Positions 1 through 7,677 of a stretch of 22,128 bases of DNA are shown piece by piece. Position numbers and translations under genes: made by a program. The DNA is taken from positions 1-22,128 of the forward strand of contig CAJTZD010000033.1 of NCBI GenBank assembly GCA_910584235.1, written 5' to 3'. Source of the stretch: an uncultured Acetatifactor sp. GTDB lineage: Bacteria; Bacillota; Clostridia; Lachnospirales; Lachnospiraceae. Below the pieces are notes generated by a model. That model was not told the DNA's origin, searched no databases, and saw only the letters and a program-made list of their open reading frames with translations. The first letter of the stretch is position 1; every line of letters starts with the position of its first letter.

Positions 1-31
1 GATAATGAGGCATTATCAGGGGTTGGGTTAT

Positions 32-871
32 ATGGAAACACCTTTAGTATCTATTATAATTAGAACATGTGGGCGACCACAACTACTGCAAAACGCTCTG
101 CACAGCATACAAGAGCAAGAATACTCTAATATTGAAACCATAGTAGTTGAAGATGGTCCTAATGTATCGGAGAAATTTATACTCGAAAAATTTCCCGATT
201 TAAATGTCCGTTATTTTTGCCTAGGACGTAGTCTGGGACGCTGCAAAGCAGGTAATAAAGGAATGCAGGAATCCTCCGGAGTATATTTGAACTTTTTAGA
301 TGATGATGACCTGCTTCTTCCAAAACATGTCTCTATTTTAGTAGAAAATTTAGAGACATCCAAATATCAGGCAGCATACTCAATATCAGAGGAGTATCAG
401 ATCCGCGATAGAAAAAGTGTGAATGGTACCCATAAGATAAAGCGAAAGTTAGTTCGTTATAAACAACCATATAGCAAGCTCCTTCTATGCTATATGAACT
501 ATATTCCAATTCAAAGTATAATGTTCCAAAAATCCCTCTTTGAACAATATGGTGGTTTGGACGAGCACCTGAAAATGTTAGAAGACTGGGATTTATGGGT
601 ACGCTATTCTGCCCATAGCGATTTTTTGTTTGTGCCAGTGATAACCTCTGTGTACCATACTCCATACAAAGGAAAAAAGAAACACAGACGGGAGGCTGGC
701 ATGCACCATACCGAAGACATAGTAATTCAAAAATATAAGCAATACCAGATGACATTTGATGCAGAACAGATCAATAAAGATATGGGTTATATCTTGAACA
801 TATATAACAAGAAAGGATTTCTATTTTATTTGCAGAAAATACGTAATTTTCTGCTGTACAGGGATATCTAG
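32..871 (+). CDS. GT2 family glycosyltransferase
   Basis: Predicted cytoplasmic glycosyltransferase of family 2 that would add one sugar from a nucleotide-sugar donor to the growing glycan. Seen: the GT-A opening PLVSIIIRT at about residues 4-12, an acidic metal/nucleotide-binding cluster LDDDD with aspartates at about 90-93, and a downstream LEDWDLWVRY motif that this subgroup places near the acceptor site. The ATG at 32 is chosen because AGGGG at 18-22 precedes it by 9 nt. An in-frame ATG at 5 overlaps a TAA stop (TAATG), so a start coupled to an upstream gene outside the window is also possible and would add nine residues. The protein is clearly related to the second half of the two-domain glycosyltransferase at 7678-9351. 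Donor and linkage cannot be told from sequence. It is the first visible gene of the + strand operon, whose promoter lies outside the window. Confidence 0.9.
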   Translation: METPLVSIIIRTCGRPQLLQNALHSIQEQEYSNIETIVVEDGPNVSEKFILEKFPDLNVRYFCLGRSLGRCKAGNKGMQESSGVYLNFLDDDDLLLPKHVSILVENLETSKYQAAYSISEEYQIRDRKSVNGTHKIKRKLVRYKQPYSKLLLCYMNYIPIQSIMFQKSLFEQYGGLDEHLKMLEDWDLWVRYSAHSDFLFVPVITSVYHTPYKGKKKHRREAGMHHTEDIVIQKYKQYQMTFDAEQINKDMGYILNIYNKKGFLFYLQKIRNFLLYRDI

Positions 872-886
872 GATTAGGAATCTGAT

Positions 887-1693
887 ATGGGAGTTTTGAT
901 GATGAATGAGTCTTTAAGAAATGTGCTGAGGGATTTTACCTTTCTTTGGCAATTTGCACTTGATGATTTCAAGGCAAAATATGCTGGTTCTATTTTAGGT
1001 GCCCTCTGGGCATTTTTACAGCCAATGATTACTATAGCATTGTATTGGTTTATTTTTCAATTAGGCTTTAAATCACAACCCGTAGATAACTTTCCTTTTA
1101 TTCTATGGCTTATGGCAGGGCTAATTCCATGGTTCTTCCTTAGCGAGGCTGTCGTAAATGCCACATCCAGCCTTGCTGACTATAGTTATCTGGTTAAAAA
1201 AATATTGTTTCATATAAATATACTGCCTCTGGTCAAAATTACTTCTGTATTATTGGTCCAGTTTGCATTGGTTATATTTGCCCTCATCTGTTTTAGCATT
1301 GGAGGATATTTGCCAAGCTTGACTTATCTGCAAATACCAATTTATTTGGTTTATATGCTTATACTTGCCATGGGTATTTCATATATTACTGCAACGTTAT
1401 ATGTCTTTTTTAAAGACACCCTCCCGGTTGTATCCATTATTACCCAGATTATTTTCTGGTTAACACCAATTGTCTGGACTTTTGAAAGTATGCCGAATGC
1501 CATTACAAAGGTTCTAGTTTTTAATCCCATATACTATGTCATTACAGGTTTCCGTACTGCCATGGTGCACAGGCAGTGGGGCGGTTTTAGTTTAGAAATG
1601 ACAGTATATTACTGGTGTTTTGCTCTTGTGCTTTTTTGGATTGGACTAAGGCTCTTTCATAGATGTAAAGATCATTTTGCTGATGTATTGTAG
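887..1693 (+). CDS. wzm: ABC-2 type polysaccharide export permease (Wzm-like)
   Basis: Membrane subunit of an ABC exporter that moves a completed lipid-linked polysaccharide across the cytoplasmic membrane. The 268 residues fit the family. The N-terminal cytoplasmic helix contains DDFKAKYAGSILGALWAFLQP, the typical Wzm/TagG signature, followed by about six hydrophobic segments and a conserved NPIYYVITGFR stretch before the last helices. It lies 15 nt after the first glycosyltransferase and 8 nt before the ATPase gene, the usual Wzm-Wzt pairing. The start at 887 has AGGA seven nt upstream. ATGs at 899 and 902 are also preceded by GGGAG, so the first four or five residues are uncertain. The exporter pairing indicates that chain synthesis is finished inside the cell, unlike Wzx/Wzy systems. 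The symbol refers to the family, not to a proven orthologue. Confidence 0.93.
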   Translation: MGVLMMNESLRNVLRDFTFLWQFALDDFKAKYAGSILGALWAFLQPMITIALYWFIFQLGFKSQPVDNFPFILWLMAGLIPWFFLSEAVVNATSSLADYSYLVKKILFHINILPLVKITSVLLVQFALVIFALICFSIGGYLPSLTYLQIPIYLVYMLILAMGISYITATLYVFFKDTLPVVSIITQIIFWLTPIVWTFESMPNAITKVLVFNPIYYVITGFRTAMVHRQWGGFSLEMTVYYWCFALVLFWIGLRLFHRCKDHFADVL

Positions 1694-1701
1694 AGGAATT
1701 T

Positions 1702-3003
1702 ATGGAAAACAATAGCATAATTTCGATTGAACATGTAACAAAAAAATATAATTTATATGCCAAGCCTCAGGACCGCTTCCTTGAAGCTGCTGGATTCTGT
1801 CGCAAGTCACTGCATAATGATTTCTATGCCTTAAATGATATCAGTTTTGACGTTAATCAGGGAGAAACTGTGGGTATTATTGGTACGAATGGATCTGGAA
1901 AATCCACTTTATTGAAAATCATTACTGGTGTATTAAAACATTCTGCTGGAACAGTGTTAGTTAAAGGCAAGGTTTCCGCATTGTTAGAATTAGGTGCAGG
2001 TTTCAATCAGGAATATACTGGTTTGGAAAATATTTATTTGAACGGTAGAATGATGGGATATTCCCGCAAAGATATGGAACAACGAGTCCCTGATATTATT
2101 GAGTTTGCAGACATTGGTGAATTTATCAACCAGCCAGTCAAAACCTACTCCAGTGGTATGTTTGCACGTCTTGCTTTCGCAGTGGTTATAAACGTAGAGC
2201 CAGATATTTTGATTGTAGATGAGGCTTTGAGTGTGGGAGATTTATTTTTTCAAAATAAATGTTTCCGTAAATTTGAAGAGCTAAAAGAGAAAGGTGTGAC
2301 AATCCTTTTTGTTTCTCATGACATTTCCTCTGTTCGGCAAATGTGTTCTAGAGTACTTTGGATTGAGAAAGGAATACAAAAAATTTTTGATCAAAGTGAT
2401 CTGGTATGTGACATGTATATGGATGAAAAGCGAATTTCCATGAACCAGCTAACAAGAAAGCATAAGAGTAAGCATGAAATTGATGTAGTCAGCCTGGCCC
2501 AAAGAAAAAAATATCCATCTATTATGAATCACAAAGATCGTTTTGGTAGTCCTGATGTCCAAATTGTTTCTGCCTTTTTTACAGTTCCAGGCGAAGACAT
2601 CGTTACCTCTTTGGAAGTTGACAAAGATTACCAAGCGCATGTCGTATTTAATGTATTGATAGATAAAAGTAACCTAATTGTAGGATTTGTGCTTGAGAAT
2701 AATAAGGGACTGCCAATTTTTGATATTAATAACTATATCAATCAGCAAGAGACAATACATGCTCTTAAAGGGCAAACTATAGAAATTGTCTACCGTTTTA
2801 AGTTGCCTCGCATTTTAAAAGGGACATATATAGTTAGTGCTGCGGTGGCTGAAGGTACGCAGGAGGCAAATGAGATCTTAACATGGCTACATGGAATTAC
2901 AACTGTAGAAGTTGTAAATATGGGATACAATTCCTCCTACATCGAAATACCAGCAGAAATTGAAGTATTCAGTACAGATACCAGTGAAGTGGAGTTTTAT
3001 TAG
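1702..3003 (+). CDS. wzt: ABC transporter ATPase with C-terminal glycan-binding domain (Wzt-like)
   Basis: ATP-hydrolysing subunit partnering the preceding permease. Residues 1-250 form the nucleotide-binding domain: Walker A GTNGSGKST at 61-69, signature YSSGM at about 149-153, Walker B ILIVDEAL at about 168-175, and switch histidine in VSHD at about 203-206. A linker leads to a beta-rich C-terminal domain from about residue 270 to 433, beginning with RFGSPDVQIVSAFF, which matches the Wzt_C carbohydrate-binding domain type. In known systems (E. coli O8/O9a, an Ig-like fold) this domain recognises the capped non-reducing end of the finished glycan, so an exporter with it usually travels with a chain-terminating enzyme. 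That makes the methyltransferase encoded later in this operon the natural candidate. The extended domain, rather than a plain ATPase of about 250 residues, is clear in the sequence; its ligand is inferred. Confidence 0.94.
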   Translation: MENNSIISIEHVTKKYNLYAKPQDRFLEAAGFCRKSLHNDFYALNDISFDVNQGETVGIIGTNGSGKSTLLKIITGVLKHSAGTVLVKGKVSALLELGAGFNQEYTGLENIYLNGRMMGYSRKDMEQRVPDIIEFADIGEFINQPVKTYSSGMFARLAFAVVINVEPDILIVDEALSVGDLFFQNKCFRKFEELKEKGVTILFVSHDISSVRQMCSRVLWIEKGIQKIFDQSDLVCDMYMDEKRISMNQLTRKHKSKHEIDVVSLAQRKKYPSIMNHKDRFGSPDVQIVSAFFTVPGEDIVTSLEVDKDYQAHVVFNVLIDKSNLIVGFVLENNKGLPIFDINNYINQQETIHALKGQTIEIVYRFKLPRILKGTYIVSAAVAEGTQEANEILTWLHGITTVEVVNMGYNSSYIEIPAEIEVFSTDTSEVEFY

Positions 3004-3018
3004 TAACCGGAGGAGAAA

Positions 3019-3915
3019 ATGATTTCATTACAAATTCAATCTATAATTTATAAAAATAATATTTCTTCTTTGTTAAAAGCAGTCGAGAGTTTAAGCAATG
3101 CCATACTATATTGTCATAAAAATGGATTAGATATCAGCACAAAATTATACTATGGTGATGCCTCACCCTCACCTGTTCTGAAACAACAAGACATTTCCTC
3201 TATTCAAAACAAATTTAGCAATTTATCTTTTGATTACCTATTTTGGGGGTTTAACTCTGGAACTGCGCAAGGACATAACCTCCTCGGTGAAAAGTGTACC
3301 GCGGAATACATGATGATAATGAATCCAGATGTCATCTTGGAAAGCAGCTGCATTTATGAGTTGTTATCCGTTATTAAGGAAAAAAAGATTGGCATGGCAG
3401 AGGCACGCCAAACACCATTAGAATTATCCAAAGTTTATGATACAAATACCCTTGAGACAGAATGGGCATCTACTGCGTGTGCTATAATCAAAACTCATAT
3501 TTTCAAGGAGCTAAATGGTTTTGATTACCAAACTTTTTTTATGTATTGTGATGATTTGGACTTTTCTTGGCGTTTACGTCTAGCTGGCTACAAAATTGTA
3601 TACAATCCCCGAGCTGTAGTATTTCATGCAAAAACATTGAGTATTTCCGGCTCATGGAAACCTACTTCAGCAGAAATATATTATTCAGCTGAAGCTGCTA
3701 TACTGATGGCATACAAATACTCTAATCCTGATCGCGTAGAAAAATTGCTAAGTCAATTTGACGAAATTGGCGGAGCCGATGAACAAAAAGCTGCCAATGA
3801 ATTCCGGAAAAGAAAACACACAAATAAACTTCCTATTCCTATTGACCCTGAACATAGAATAGCTAGATTTATCGGAGATTTTTACTCTCAGATGAGATTT
3901 GATTATAACAAATAA
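3019..3915 (+). CDS. GT2 glycosyltransferase, rhamnosyltransferase-like
   Basis: Predicted GT2 enzyme of the WbbL/rhamnosyltransferase-like type. Seen: an NPD element (residues 102-104 in MMIMNPDVI) at the usual DXD position, an ETEWAS segment, and the acceptor-region motif FFMYCDDLDFSWRLRLAGYKI that is characteristic of this subgroup. The very N terminus is divergent: it opens QSIIYKN rather than the usual VTYN/TYN. The ATG has a strong GGAGGAG site just upstream. The protein is related to the first half of the fusion enzyme at 7678-9351, including the shared ETEW, NGFD, FMY and SWR elements. It lies 15 nt after the ATPase gene. A rhamnose donor is suggested only by family resemblance, and no dTDP-rhamnose synthesis genes are visible in this window. 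Confidence 0.88.
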   Translation: MISLQIQSIIYKNNISSLLKAVESLSNAILYCHKNGLDISTKLYYGDASPSPVLKQQDISSIQNKFSNLSFDYLFWGFNSGTAQGHNLLGEKCTAEYMMIMNPDVILESSCIYELLSVIKEKKIGMAEARQTPLELSKVYDTNTLETEWASTACAIIKTHIFKELNGFDYQTFFMYCDDLDFSWRLRLAGYKIVYNPRAVVFHAKTLSISGSWKPTSAEIYYSAEAAILMAYKYSNPDRVEKLLSQFDEIGGADEQKAANEFRKRKHTNKLPIPIDPEHRIARFIGDFYSQMRFDYNK

Positions 3916-3937
3916 AATACCCGGAAAGGATATTACT

Positions 3938-5419
3938 ATGTCAGTTTCATTCAAAAATCAATTAGATAAACTATCAGAAATATCTGAATATATCAATGAA
4001 AATACGGAATTGTATCAATTCATCAAGCAAGTTAATGACCTACGAAATTCCAACGGTTTGGAAAAGATATCAGCATATAGATATACCCCTTATGCTGGCT
4101 CATCTGAGTTGAAAAAATTACCTTTCCTTTCCATAATTTTGCGCAGTCAAGGAAAACGCTCATTAGGTTTGAAAGAAGCTTTTCTTTCATTAAGAGCACA
4201 GTCCTGTCAAGATTTTGAAGTCATTGTCATTGCCCATAGAGCATCTGTTGAAGGAAAACAAATCATTAAAAGTATCATCGAAAGCCAGCCTGATAGCTTT
4301 CGCTTAAAGATTAAATATCTTGAATTAAATGAAGGAACCAGAACTACGCCAATTAATGTCGGATGTGCAAATGCTACTGGTCGTTATATTGCTATTTATG
4401 ACGATGATGACCTACTCTTCGACAATTGGGTGGAAGAATTTTATCAAGCCTCACAAAAAAGCGATGGAAAAATCCTTCATGCATATGTATTAGCCCAAAA
4501 ATGGAAGTGTACAGATCAAGGGTTTATATCAATGGGAGCACCAACTTCCCAATTTTGTCATCCATTTGATTTTTTGTCGCAACTAGTAGTTAATAAATGT
4601 CCTCTAATGGGCCTTGCCTTTCCAGCTCATTTGTTTCACCAAATGGGATTCTGGTTTAACGAAACACTCAATGTAACGGAAGATTGGGAATATTTTATGA
4701 GAGTTGTTCCTCTCACGGGAATTTCAGATATAGAAACCCCTACAAGCATTTACCGCCTGTGGTTAAATGCAGAGAGTTCTTACACGTTACATTCCCAGAA
4801 TCTTTGGGATAACACCTATCAGGAAATCCAGACATTTATGGATCAACGAACACTATTAGTGCCTCGCGGGTATACTAAACATCTTGTAGCCTTGATTCAA
4901 CGTGTCAATGCTGATGAACAGAAAATACTTTCTGGATATCCTAAACTGCATGGACTATTTTATTATGGTTTCTCAGATATATTTTCTGATGAAAATATGC
5001 TAGCAGCATATAACCAAGCATACATACCACATTTTCGCATGACATTTACTGTTCCAAATGTTGGTACACCGTTTTCATTTTTTCGATTTGATCCATGCGA
5101 ATATGGTGGATTTATCCTTAGTGATACCTATATCCATTTAGTTACCAGTACTGATGAAACAATTGATTTACAACTAAAAGATTGTAAGCATAATGGTTTC
5201 TTTTATGAAGATAAAATATATTTTCTTCATTATGATCCTCAAATTATTTTTTGTAATCCAAGTTCTCTTCATATCACATCTGTCACGATAGAAGGAACTA
5301 TAAATATGGAAATTCCTGAAGCAACTATTCAGGCAGCAATAAAACAGCAATGTTTTGTTGCAAAAGTAAAACGAAAAATGAAAAACATGCTAAAAATGTT
5401 ATTTCACTATCCACATTGA
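3938..5419 (+). CDS. GT2 glycosyltransferase with long C-terminal extension
   Basis: Predicted glycosyltransferase of 493 residues. An N-terminal helical stretch of about 60 residues precedes a GT2 catalytic domain with LPFLSIILRSQG as its first strand and YDDDD (aspartates at 155-158) as the metal-binding cluster; VTEDWEYFMRV is the equivalent of the EDWDLW motif in the paralogues. Residues from about 330 form an extension that includes FFRFDPCEYGGF near 380-391 and looks beta-rich. I do not recognise its fold with confidence; similar FDP-containing tails occur in other clostridial and streptococcal glycan enzymes. The ATG at 3938 is preferred over 3899 because AAAGGA ends seven nt before it, while the earlier ATG lies inside the preceding gene without a visible site. 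The C terminus is basic (KVKRKMKNMLKM), perhaps touching membrane lipid. Confidence 0.86.
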   Translation: MSVSFKNQLDKLSEISEYINENTELYQFIKQVNDLRNSNGLEKISAYRYTPYAGSSELKKLPFLSIILRSQGKRSLGLKEAFLSLRAQSCQDFEVIVIAHRASVEGKQIIKSIIESQPDSFRLKIKYLELNEGTRTTPINVGCANATGRYIAIYDDDDLLFDNWVEEFYQASQKSDGKILHAYVLAQKWKCTDQGFISMGAPTSQFCHPFDFLSQLVVNKCPLMGLAFPAHLFHQMGFWFNETLNVTEDWEYFMRVVPLTGISDIETPTSIYRLWLNAESSYTLHSQNLWDNTYQEIQTFMDQRTLLVPRGYTKHLVALIQRVNADEQKILSGYPKLHGLFYYGFSDIFSDENMLAAYNQAYIPHFRMTFTVPNVGTPFSFFRFDPCEYGGFILSDTYIHLVTSTDETIDLQLKDCKHNGFFYEDKIYFLHYDPQIIFCNPSSLHITSVTIEGTINMEIPEATIQAAIKQQCFVAKVKRKMKNMLKMLFHYPH

Positions 5420-5430
5420 AAGGAAACTAT

Positions 5431-6828
5431 ATGGAATATGGAAATGGAGATACCAACTGTCTAGTTTGGAAAACACAAGAAAATAGATACCACCATGAAG
5501 ATGATCAACTAACAATAGAAAACATAAACGTAAATATTTCTATTCTTGGACAGGAAATTGTACCTCACTCCTGGGTGCTGGATGTTGGATGTGGCGAAGG
5601 CAAACTTGCCGAACTGCTTAAGAGCAAACAGTGTTTTGTTTATGGGATCGATATTGACTGTGCTGCTATACAATATGCTTTGGAACAAAAGAGATATGTG
5701 GACGCTTTCCGTTTTAATATTGAACGCCCTTTTGACAACATTCTCGAATACCAGCGCTTTCAAGAAACAGAATTGGTTTTTGACTATATTATTATCGCAG
5801 ATGTTTTAGAGCATACAGTCAATCCTACAAAAGTACTCCAGGAAATATCCGGTTACTTAAAAAATGATGGAAAAATATTAGTAAGTGTCCCCAATGTGAA
5901 CAATGCCGATATTATCCTAAATTTACTACGTGGTCGTTTTAATTATATGCAGGCAGGAATATTGGATAATACACACACAAAATACTTTACAAAGTCCTCT
6001 TTCGTGGAATGGATTCACGAAGTAAATGCACTTTTTGCTGACTTCAGCTTTGACTGTCATTATCTTGGAGGGACATTTGGCTTAACAGATTATCTGAACA
6101 AAGTAAAAGAAACCATGCCCCTTTTATTCCAAGTACTGCAGATAAATCCCGAATATAATATCATTCAAAACCTGTTTGTACTCAGCAAAAAAAAGAAAGA
6201 TGTCCCTTTAACCGGAATAAACACCCTATTAGCTGAGGCAAGACCAGATCTCGCACAAACACTTTCCAACTATCTGGAAAAAGGAATGAATGAACAATTT
6301 GTCCGCCAAATTGGTGGAATTCAACTCCTAAGTAACGAACGAGTTCTTTTGGAAGAACGAGTTCGCAGTTCTGAAATTGGATGGCAAAACTGTGACCGAC
6401 AATTAACAGAATGCCAGAAAGAATTAAAAAAAGTATCTGAACGCAATGCTGCTTTAGAATCAAATTGCAAACAAGCACTATCCAGGCAAGAGGAATTGCT
6501 GGTTGGATGGCAAAATTGTAACAAACAACTAGTTACATGCCAAGAAGAATTGAAAAAGCTCTCTAAACACAATATCTCCTTGGAGTCAGACTACAAACAA
6601 GCATTATCCAAGCAGGAAGCCTTACTGGTAGGTTGGCAAAATTGTGACAAACAGTTAACAGCATGCCAGCAGGAGTTGCAAAAGCTCTCTGAGCGCAATA
6701 CTGCTCTGGAATCTGAGTATAAAACTGCACTTTCCAAGCAAGAGGAACTATTAGAGGGATGGAAAAAATGCAATGACGCGTTGGAAGAACTAAAAAACAC
6801 ATTGTCAGGAAAGGAAACATACTCATGA
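5431..6828 (+). CDS. SAM-dependent methyltransferase with tandem 42-residue coiled-coil repeats
   Basis: Class I methyltransferase (Methyltransf_23-like) fused to a long coiled coil. Seen: SAM-binding motif I DVGCGEGKL at residues 51-59, acidic ribose-binding residue in YGIDID at 71-76, and DVLEH at 124-128. Residues 317-465 consist of three full 42-residue repeats and a partial fourth, each starting GW(Q/K)xC. The ATG at 5431 is chosen for AAAGGA six nt upstream; the open frame extends back to 5350 inside the preceding gene. In E. coli O9a, WbdD caps an ABC-exported polymannan by methylation and phosphorylation, and its coiled coil sets chain length. Here there is no kinase domain, but the same combination with Wzm and a Wzt carrying a glycan-binding domain suggests a methyl-capping chain terminator. 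That role is inference; methylation of an internal sugar is the alternative. Confidence 0.9.
   Translation: MEYGNGDTNCLVWKTQENRYHHEDDQLTIENINVNISILGQEIVPHSWVLDVGCGEGKLAELLKSKQCFVYGIDIDCAAIQYALEQKRYVDAFRFNIERPFDNILEYQRFQETELVFDYIIIADVLEHTVNPTKVLQEISGYLKNDGKILVSVPNVNNADIILNLLRGRFNYMQAGILDNTHTKYFTKSSFVEWIHEVNALFADFSFDCHYLGGTFGLTDYLNKVKETMPLLFQVLQINPEYNIIQNLFVLSKKKKDVPLTGINTLLAEARPDLAQTLSNYLEKGMNEQFVRQIGGIQLLSNERVLLEERVRSSEIGWQNCDRQLTECQKELKKVSERNAALESNCKQALSRQEELLVGWQNCNKQLVTCQEELKKLSKHNISLESDYKQALSKQEALLVGWQNCDKQLTACQQELQKLSERNTALESEYKTALSKQEELLEGWKKCNDALEELKNTLSGKETYS
6379..6810 (+). repeat. Three and a half tandem 126-bp repeats encoding a coiled coil
   Basis: Unit boundaries fall at 6379, 6505, 6631 and 6757, each exactly 126 bp apart, with the last unit cut after about 18 codons. 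The encoded 42-residue unit equals six heptads with no skips. Position a is occupied by Trp, Leu, Leu, Asn, Tyr/Cys, Gln and position d by Cys, Cys, Leu/Val, Leu/Ser-adjacent small residues, Ala and Leu, so units can be added or lost without breaking the superhelix register. The copies differ at many silent sites, which argues for old duplications that have been kept. Confidence 0.92.
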
Positions 6829-7655
6829 AAATAGCAATTACAGGCGCTGCCGGATATATAGGAAGACATGTCGTAAAAGAGCTACTGAATAAAAAACATG
6901 ACGTTACGGCTATAGACTTTCATTTTAAAGAAGTAGATGAACGCGCACACCTTTCAGATATTGATATTTTTTCAGGCAGAGAAGATCTATACGATAAACT
7001 TGGTACCCCTGATTTATGTATTCATTTGGCATGGCGAGATGGTTTCATCCATAACTCGCCAATGCACATGCAGAATTTATCTTCTCACTTTATCTTTCTG
7101 AAGAATTTAATAGATGCGGGATGCAAAAATATAGCTGTCATGGGCACAATGCACGAAGTAGGATATTGGGAAGGTGTTATTAATGCAGACACTCCTTGTA
7201 ATCCACTGTCTCAATACGGTATTGCCAAAAATGCTTTGCGTCAATCTCTTTTGCAATATGCAACCGGAAAAAATGTTTCTATATATTGGTTAAGAGCATA
7301 TTACATTACTGGTGATGATGAACATAATTGTTCTGTTTTCACAAAGATATTGCGTGCTGCAGAAGACGGAAAGGATACATTTCCTTTTACATCAGGAAAA
7401 AATCAGTATGATTTTATAGATATTAAAGAACTAGCAAAGCAAATTGTTGCCGTAAGCACGCAGAAAGATTATACAGGTATTATTAATGTGTGCACCGGAA
7501 CTCCAGTCTCTCTGAAAGAGCAAGTTGAATCATTTATTAAACAAAAAAAACTAAATATATCACTAGATTATGGTGCTTTTCCGGATAGGGTATATGATTC
7601 TCCAATAGTATATGGGGATAGTAGTATAATATGTAAAATCATGAGCAATACTTAA
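6825..7655 (+). CDS. NAD-dependent epimerase/dehydratase (extended SDR)
   Basis: Extended short-chain dehydrogenase acting on a nucleotide sugar. Seen: Rossmann motif GAAGYIG at residues 7-13, a GTMHEVG stretch supplying the Ser/Thr position, and the catalytic pair Tyr131-xxx-Lys135 in SQYGIAK. At 276 residues it is a little shorter than GalE or RmlB. A DFIDIKELA element near residue 200 is common in this group. The start overlaps the methyltransferase stop as ATGA, indicating translational coupling, with AGGAAAGGA a few nt upstream. It probably makes or modifies an activated sugar for the neighbouring glycosyltransferases. Whether it is an epimerase, a 4-ketoreductase or a dehydratase cannot be decided from the motifs. 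Confidence 0.87.
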   Translation: MKIAITGAAGYIGRHVVKELLNKKHDVTAIDFHFKEVDERAHLSDIDIFSGREDLYDKLGTPDLCIHLAWRDGFIHNSPMHMQNLSSHFIFLKNLIDAGCKNIAVMGTMHEVGYWEGVINADTPCNPLSQYGIAKNALRQSLLQYATGKNVSIYWLRAYYITGDDEHNCSVFTKILRAAEDGKDTFPFTSGKNQYDFIDIKELAKQIVAVSTQKDYTGIINVCTGTPVSLKEQVESFIKQKKLNISLDYGAFPDRVYDSPIVYGDSSIICKIMSNT

Positions 7656-7677
7656 TTCTATACTGAAAGGATCCCAA

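Noticed and set aside
6182..6869. Several - strand frames opposite the methyltransferase coiled-coil repeats
   Set aside because: They repeat with the same 126-bp period because they mirror the repeat, and are Cys/Ser/Phe-rich without any domain.
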